NCBI GenBank assembly: GCA_944372345.1
Contig: CALVYT010000008.1
Coordinates: 74,690-121,673 of the forward strand
DNA: 46,984 bases
Reading direction: 5' to 3'
DNA from: an uncultured Clostridia bacterium
Lineage (GTDB): Bacteria; Bacillota; Clostridia; Christensenellales; Pumilibacteraceae
Below are positions 42,148 through 46,984 of the stretch, one piece after another; position 1 is the first letter of the stretch, and the number at the start of each line of letters is the position of its first letter. The position numbers were made by a program, and so were the translations under genes. The notes below the pieces were generated by a model. The model searched no databases, was not told the origin of the DNA, and saw only the letters and a list, made by a program, of their open reading frames with translations.

Positions 42148-42350
42148 AAAGACACGGAGAATATCCGGGCAGGGAAAGCAATGGTTTATGAAGTGACATA
42201 AGGTCATCGACAAAGAGGCGGGAAATGGGTGTGATGCGAAGCAATGATTATTTTACGGGCGAGAACTGTCGGAATATCCGACAGCCGCTTGTTGTGCGTG
42301 TAAAATACGGAAAGAGCCGCATATTGCCATAGGGCAGTATGCGGTTTTTT
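42148..42350 (+). ncRNA. structured non-coding RNA of about 200 nt, possibly raiA-type
   Basis: Bounded by a consensus promoter (predicted start about 42148) and an intrinsic terminator (42317-42350). No ORF with a ribosome site lies inside. Visible folds: TGAC/GTCA around ATAAG (42194-42206), and a long stem ATTTTAC/GTAAAAT (42250-42256 with 42300-42306). That stem encloses a perfect CTGTCGG/CCGACAG hairpin (42266-42284) with an asymmetric internal loop. Long unpaired, conserved-looking strings (GGTGTGATGCGAAGCAATGA, CATCGACAAAGAGG) suggest tertiary structure. Size, layout and these strings resemble my memory of the raiA RNA motif of Firmicutes, but I cannot verify that here. No raiA-like protein gene follows. 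Confidence 0.7.
42317..42350 (+). terminator. terminator of the ncRNA
   Basis: 12-bp stem (42317-42328 with 42333-42344, one G-U pair), 4-nt loop, six T residues. The 100 bp between it and the next start codon contain no clear promoter, so the next genes may depend on read-through. Confidence 0.88.
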
Positions 42351-42450
42351 GTGCTTTTACCGCAAAGGGGAAGTAATATATCTGGGAACTGAATTATACG
42401 CTAAATGGTTAGCTGAAAAATAATTCAAAACAGGAGGGAGATACATAGTT

Positions 42451-43293
42451 ATGAAAAAGATGATCGTTAAAATTTTTGCAATATCGGTATGTATTGCAAT
42501 AATGGTTTGGGTGTGTACCGGGTGCACGTTGTTGGATGCGTGCAGCGGTGTTCATAAGCAAAAAGCTCCGGAATACAAGGACAGGGAAGTCGGGGATTTT
42601 GCAGTTCGTTTTTACGACGACTATTGCGAGATCATGGGCACGACGGAGCAAGGAAACAGCAAAAAATTCCTTGTCGTGCCGGCATATATAGACGGAGTGC
42701 GGGTCGACGCGTTCGGCTATTTCAGTATAATTACGGCAGTAGTGTCAGCGACCGGATTAGTTCCGCCGGAGATACAAAGCGATACCCTTGAAAAAATCTA
42801 TTTCGAGTCGGCAATAAAAGTCGAGCCGTATTCTCTGAAAACTAGTGATTGTCCGAATTTAAGTAAAGTAATGTATTTGGGCTTTGAGGAGGTTCCATAT
42901 TATTTGTACAGAAATTACGGATTTGATGTTTATTATGCTCGCAGGATATATGAAGAAAATATCGGTGACGGTGTAAGTTTGATTTATAGAAATCCTACTT
43001 ATTCGGCAAACGTATCGTATTATTACAATTATGAATGTGCGCCTACCGACGGATATTATTGGATAGATGATTGCGATTACGGCGGCACGATAGAATTTAT
43101 CCCGCCGGAGCCCGAAAGAGAGGGATATATTTTCGACGGTTGGCATAAAGAACCCGAATGTATAAACGAGTGGGATTTTAACAGCGATACGTTACCGGAA
43201 GAAAAGAAAGAAATCAACGACGACGGAGAAGAGGAGGTGATCTATCAGGAAACGGTCTTATATGCAAAATGGACGAAACAAACGACAGACTGA
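42451..43293 (+). CDS. lipoprotein with InlB B-type repeat
   Basis: 280 residues. Lipoprotein signal ending VCTGC (Cys25). The N-terminal soluble part (about 45-165) has short strands with periodic spacing, e.g. KFLVVPAYIDGVRVDAFGYF and TLEKIYFESAIKV, suggestive of a leucine-rich-like surface repeat. The C-terminal part carries an InlB B/Listeria-Bacteroides repeat: GGTIEFIPPEPEREGYIFDG, then WHKEPEC and VLYAKW at the end. CAGGAGGG precedes the ATG. AT-richer than the window average. The lipase-like gene follows 55 bp later and is probably in the same transcript. Likely cell-surface adhesion or binding; ligand unknown. Confidence 0.8.
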   Translation: MKKMIVKIFAISVCIAIMVWVCTGCTLLDACSGVHKQKAPEYKDREVGDFAVRFYDDYCEIMGTTEQGNSKKFLVVPAYIDGVRVDAFGYFSIITAVVSATGLVPPEIQSDTLEKIYFESAIKVEPYSLKTSDCPNLSKVMYLGFEEVPYYLYRNYGFDVYYARRIYEENIGDGVSLIYRNPTYSANVSYYYNYECAPTDGYYWIDDCDYGGTIEFIPPEPEREGYIFDGWHKEPECINEWDFNSDTLPEEKKEINDDGEEEVIYQETVLYAKWTKQTTD

Positions 43294-43348
43294 CTTAAAT
43301 TAAGTTCAGCCGAACAATGACTTGATCAAAAATATCGAGGAGGGAAAA

Positions 43349-46300
43349 ATGAAAATAAAAACTGAAAGGACAAGACAGAGATTTATTGCCATAATATTAG
43401 CGATAGTATTTATTGCTTCCGCAATAGTCGCAATAAATTTTGCCGTGCCGAATAAAAAGGCTTTGGCAGTTGAAAACGATGAATTTATGGATACGCCGCA
43501 GATAACTGTTTTGACGCACGGACTCGGCGGCAGTGCAGCGCATTGGAGCAATACAAACGGCTCCGGCAATAATAGCTTTGTCGAAGATGCCGATTCGCTT
43601 ATATATAAATTAAGTGAAAAGGCGGGCGGCGCATATCTTTACAGAGCTGCGACCGATACGGCAACGGACGCAAACGGTGAAAAGCATGAAACATATAGCA
43701 CAAGTTATACGCTGTATGAAAATTATAGTGCAAATGCGATGGCAACGAATAAGTGTGATTGCATAACCGACGCTTCAAAACATATTATTATAGTTTTTAA
43801 TTCATTAAGCAGCGGAGAATCAAACGAAGTCGTATATCACGAATTTGAAAATATGTTGAACGACGTCATCGCCCGCGTTAAATCGCTCAATCCGGGGAAT
43901 AAGAAGCCGAAGATAAATCTCATAGGGCATTCGCGCGGCGGGTTGACGAATCTCGAATACGCTCTCGATCATCCCGAATATGTGGATTCGCTGATCAGCA
44001 TAGGCACGCCGTATTTCGGTGCTCCGGTAGCTGAAATAGCAGTTGGCATTGATTTTATTAAAGCAAAACTTACGTCTAATTTGAACGGTATAAACAGTAT
44101 AATTGACGCCGATACATATAACGGTTATTATAATAGATGGACGTCCGGATATGAGAGCAAGTATAAATATATTAACAGTATAGCGATTGGCGGAATGACG
44201 ACGCTTGATTACCAAAGTGCAGTTATTGAGAATAACGCGAGCAGCGCAAATTTAGATGATGTTGCAAGTTTAATTAAATTTTTGAATGCCGATCTCCTTG
44301 TTGCTTTGGCAGATATGTTCCCTTCGGCGGCGTATTCGCTTATGAAAGAGAACTTACCATGGATCGCAAATTTGACGGTAGATCAGGTATCCGATATAAT
44401 AGCATTTCTTAATGATGAAACAAGCGGAGGAATTTGGTATGGCGATGTTTTGGTTCCGATAGCGTCACAGCAAGGCGTAAGCGGAGGTAAAAACTATTAT
44501 TTTACTAAATATGTCCAAATGTTCGATCTGGAAAACGATACATTGACCCCTGGGCTGGCAAGTGATATGCTTGCAATAGTACATAGTATTGAGCCATACG
44601 ATCCGGATATACATAATTATATTTTAGATAATATTATTATGAAATCAGGTGATACCATTGCTACCGAGATCAACAATGTGGGTTGCAGTATAACAGGTGT
44701 TAGTGCCGATATAACGCCCGTTGATTTAGAGTGGAAAATAAAGATAAGAAATGTACACGATGAACCGCTTACATATATATACAACTCTAAAATGTGCTTT
44801 TTCGATGACGCAAAGGAGTGGGACGGGCTTAAACATATCGATACGGTACGGCTTGACCCCGGCGAAACGGCGATAGTGAATATAGCGTCATACGGTACGG
44901 CTACGAGTATAGCTATCAGTTATGTGATGGGCGGCACTCGGCATATTATTTATGCGAATTCGTTGTCCGCGTTTAGAAGTGTATATAAAATGCAGGTATA
45001 CACGAACACAAAAACGTATAATTCATATAACCAAAATAAAATGATCGTCAGTATCGTCGGCAAGAACGGTAGCACTTGGCTTATAGATCTGAAAAATAAT
45101 ACGGGTGAGGACAGGACATTCGCGTATAATTCCCGTATGTGCAATAAGGGCGACGCAGAAAACTGGACGGGGCTTGACGACGTGAAATACATATGGCTGA
45201 AAGACGGCTGTTCTACGGAAGAGCCATTGGAGATAACGGAGTACGCGGCGGCGACAAGTATCGCTATATCATACACGGAGGACATACAGCGGTATATATT
45301 CTACGCGAATAAGTTGGACAAGTCGGGAACAATGGAAGCTCACGGCAATGTCAAACCGCAGATATACGACGATTGGCATAATATCGGAGTCGCCATAGTC
45401 GGAAAAGAAGGCAATACCTGGACGGTTTATGTGGCTAACAATACGGGGGAAGACAGGACGTTCTATTACAACAGGAAAATGTGTTACGCGGGCGATGCGG
45501 AGCATTGGACGAATCTTTCGCACGAGAGCAGTGTATTTATCCCGGACGGTCAGTCGAGGGAGATAGAGATCAGCGAAAACGCGTCGGCAACGAGTATCGC
45601 AATATCATATAAGGACGAACTCGACAGATATATCGTTTACGGGTACGATCTCGATAAAGATTCGCTTACTATGACTTGTTTTGGCAGTACCGTCAAGCCG
45701 TCGTATTACAATCGCAACGGGATCACCGCCGCGATCGCGGGCAAGAGCGGCAGCACATGGGAAATATATTTAAGAAACGACACGGGCGAAACGCAGACGT
45801 TTGAATACAACACCAGAATGTGCTATGCGGGCGACGCGGAGAAATGGAAGAATCTGTCCGACCCCGGATATGTGACCCTTGTGCCTAACGGGTCGACGAC
45901 TATCTCTATTAGCGAAAACCTGACCGCAACGAGTATAGCGATAAGCTATATGGACGGGGTATACCGCAAGATATTCTATGCTTACAGCCTCGACAAAGAT
46001 ACGGCGACAATGGAGGCATTCGGCAGCACGGTAGACACGTCCGCTCCGTCGGACGGCGGCTGTCTTGCCCCGGGCACGATGATAACGCTTGCCGACGGTA
46101 CGCAGAAAGCCGTGGAAGAATTGACGGGCGAGGAAATGCTGCTGGTATGGAACATGGAAACGGGCACATACGATTCCGCGCCCATATTGTTCATAGACAG
46201 CGAACTGACGGGGCATTATGACGTGATAGAAGCGTCGTTCTCCGACGGCACGGCGGTGGATATAATATCCGAGCACGGGTTCTGGGATGTGGATCTGAAC

Positions 46301-46738
46301 GAGTACGTTTATCTCGACGAGAACGCGGCGGACTACATAGGGCACAGGTTCATCAAGCAGGACGGCGACGGTTACACGGAAGTGACGCTCACGGACGTGG
46401 AGATAACCACGGAGATCACCGAGGCGTACAGCCCCGTTACATACGGGCACTTGTGCTATTACGTCAACGGTATGCTGTCGATGCCCGGAGGCGTGACGGG
46501 GCTTATGAATATCTTCGAGGCAGACCCCGACACGCTTACGATAGACGCGGAAGCGTATGCGGCGGACATAGCGGAGTACGGGTTATTCACATACGATGAG
46601 TTCTGCGAGCTGTACCCGATCCCGGAAGAGATCTTCGACGCGTTCAACGGGGAGTACCTGAAAGTCTCCGTCGGCAAGGGGCTGATAACATACGATCAGA
46701 TCGGCGCGCTGATAGAACGCTATGCGGAGTTTTTCTGA
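43349..46738 (+). CDS. secreted lipase-like alpha/beta hydrolase with four repeats and a C-terminal Hint domain
   Basis: 1129 residues from ATG 43349 (GAGGAGGG upstream). Signal peptide to about residue 41 (LAIVFIASAIVAINFAV...ALA). Hydrolase domain (about 48-430): oxyanion motif VLTHGLGG (His57), nucleophile elbow GHSRGG (Ser195), and candidate Asp and His in GDVLVPIASQQG and PDIHNYI. Then four repeats of about 112 residues (centres near 480, 591, 704, 818) with YNxRMCYAGDAExW and ATSIAISY. From Cys905 a Hint (hedgehog/intein) fold: CLAPGTMITLADGTQKAVEE, EHGFWDVDLNEYVYL, and YGHLCYYVNGMLSM. The intein-type terminal His-Asn is missing, and about 75 more residues follow. Hint domains can cleave their own upstream bond; whether this one is active is unknown. 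Confidence 0.87.
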   Translation: MKIKTERTRQRFIAIILAIVFIASAIVAINFAVPNKKALAVENDEFMDTPQITVLTHGLGGSAAHWSNTNGSGNNSFVEDADSLIYKLSEKAGGAYLYRAATDTATDANGEKHETYSTSYTLYENYSANAMATNKCDCITDASKHIIIVFNSLSSGESNEVVYHEFENMLNDVIARVKSLNPGNKKPKINLIGHSRGGLTNLEYALDHPEYVDSLISIGTPYFGAPVAEIAVGIDFIKAKLTSNLNGINSIIDADTYNGYYNRWTSGYESKYKYINSIAIGGMTTLDYQSAVIENNASSANLDDVASLIKFLNADLLVALADMFPSAAYSLMKENLPWIANLTVDQVSDIIAFLNDETSGGIWYGDVLVPIASQQGVSGGKNYYFTKYVQMFDLENDTLTPGLASDMLAIVHSIEPYDPDIHNYILDNIIMKSGDTIATEINNVGCSITGVSADITPVDLEWKIKIRNVHDEPLTYIYNSKMCFFDDAKEWDGLKHIDTVRLDPGETAIVNIASYGTATSIAISYVMGGTRHIIYANSLSAFRSVYKMQVYTNTKTYNSYNQNKMIVSIVGKNGSTWLIDLKNNTGEDRTFAYNSRMCNKGDAENWTGLDDVKYIWLKDGCSTEEPLEITEYAAATSIAISYTEDIQRYIFYANKLDKSGTMEAHGNVKPQIYDDWHNIGVAIVGKEGNTWTVYVANNTGEDRTFYYNRKMCYAGDAEHWTNLSHESSVFIPDGQSREIEISENASATSIAISYKDELDRYIVYGYDLDKDSLTMTCFGSTVKPSYYNRNGITAAIAGKSGSTWEIYLRNDTGETQTFEYNTRMCYAGDAEKWKNLSDPGYVTLVPNGSTTISISENLTATSIAISYMDGVYRKIFYAYSLDKDTATMEAFGSTVDTSAPSDGGCLAPGTMITLADGTQKAVEELTGEEMLLVWNMETGTYDSAPILFIDSELTGHYDVIEASFSDGTAVDIISEHGFWDVDLNEYVYLDENAADYIGHRFIKQDGDGYTEVTLTDVEITTEITEAYSPVTYGHLCYYVNGMLSMPGGVTGLMNIFEADPDTLTIDAEAYAADIAEYGLFTYDEFCELYPIPEEIFDAFNGEYLKVSVGKGLITYDQIGALIERYAEFF

Positions 46739-46773
46739 TCTTTATTTATAATTTTTCTCCTGAAAGTGTTTGT

Positions 46774-46815
46774 CGGGGCGGAAACCCCTCTTTGTAAAGA
46801 GGTGTTTCCGCCCCG
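46774..46815 (+). terminator. long inverted repeat after the lipase-Hint gene
   Basis: 20-bp arms with one mismatch (46774-46793 and 46796-46815) and a 2-nt centre, the same design as 6013-6048. Probably the transcript end. Confidence 0.7.
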
Positions 46816-46984
46816 AACCCCACCCTCTCGGTTGCGCCTGCGGCGCTAACCGTCACACGCGCCTGCGCGATCTTTTTGCGAATCTGCGGCGGTTTCGGGT
46901 CACGGCGGGGTCACCCAGCCGTGACCGCTATCGCTCCGCACGCTCCGATAACCGCCGCATTCACTACAAAAATCTCTGCGCATT
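46816..46984 (-). repeat. dispersed repeat R2, minus-strand copy, cut by window end
   Basis: Reverse complement of about 41915-42090: GGTTGCGCCTGCGGCGC, GCGCGATCTTTTTGCGAATC, GGGGTCACCCAGCCGTGACC, and ACTACAAAAATCTCTGCGCA at the window edge. It starts directly after the terminator-like inverted repeat. Confidence 0.88.

Noticed and set aside
46061..46500. Intein interrupting a host protein
   Set aside because: No C-terminal His-Asn plus Cys/Ser/Thr splice junction and no recognisable downstream extein; a Hint tail explains the sequence better.

Overview
The window reads as a chromosomal segment of an uncultured Clostridia-type Bacillota (gut or rumen Christensenellales-like lineages fit best; this is inference). 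The signs are AGGAGG-type ribosome sites, textbook sigma-A promoters with 17-bp spacers, Mini-RNase III, ATP-type PEP carboxykinase, a Spo0A-type DNA-binding domain and several LytTR/GHKL two-component pairs. Most genes are GC-rich; an orphan gene at 15.6-17.1 kb and most of 42.4-45.1 kb are clearly AT-richer.

Layout. 1-5.3 kb: a truncated M20 amidohydrolase diverging from mgtE, then ilvB-ilvN. 5.3-6.0 kb: dispersed repeats. 6.0-9.5 kb: a DUF3592-like membrane protein, a stand-alone GHKL kinase/LytTR regulator pair, and a remnant of coding sequence before a terminator. 9.7-12.3 kb: operon mrnC-thyA-folA-rlmB, whose last codons lie inside a four-copy 82-bp tandem array. 13.2-14.8 kb: pckA, followed by degenerate inverted copies of the same 82-bp family. 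15.3-17.1 kb: an XRE repressor divergent from an AT-rich orphan gene. 17.1-17.5 kb: a solo Spo0A C-terminal-domain protein. 18.0-21.3 kb (minus): a four-gene membrane operon with an SPFH protein and a YdjG-like zinc-ribbon protein, but no PspA.

21.4-39.2 kb is the centrepiece: two paralogous cassettes. Each has a LytTR regulator and GHKL kinase, a surface lipoprotein, and a very large membrane-anchored glycoside hydrolase family 3 enzyme with reversed domain order (sandwich and FnIII before the barrel). Cassette A is 21.5-29.6 kb and cassette B 30.3-39.2 kb. Between them lies a chimeric scar made of a copy of the cassette A promoter fused to a fragment of a cassette B-type carbohydrate-binding module and a truncated lipoprotein start. 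Cassette B proteins share a Cys-rich motif plus carbohydrate-binding-like module. The likely job is sensing and hydrolysing glycans at the cell surface; substrate and inducer are unknown.

39.4-41.6 kb: serS and a membrane protein with a disordered tail. 41.6-42.1 kb: a dispersed-repeat mosaic. 42.1-42.35 kb: a well-bounded structured ncRNA of about 200 nt, possibly raiA-type. 42.4-46.7 kb: a lipoprotein with an InlB-type repeat and a secreted lipase-like protein with four internal repeats and a C-terminal Hint domain. The window ends inside another copy of the dispersed repeat. Three genes (the M20 amidohydrolase, mrnC and the XRE repressor) have -10 boxes only 6-7 nt from the start codon and are probably leaderless.
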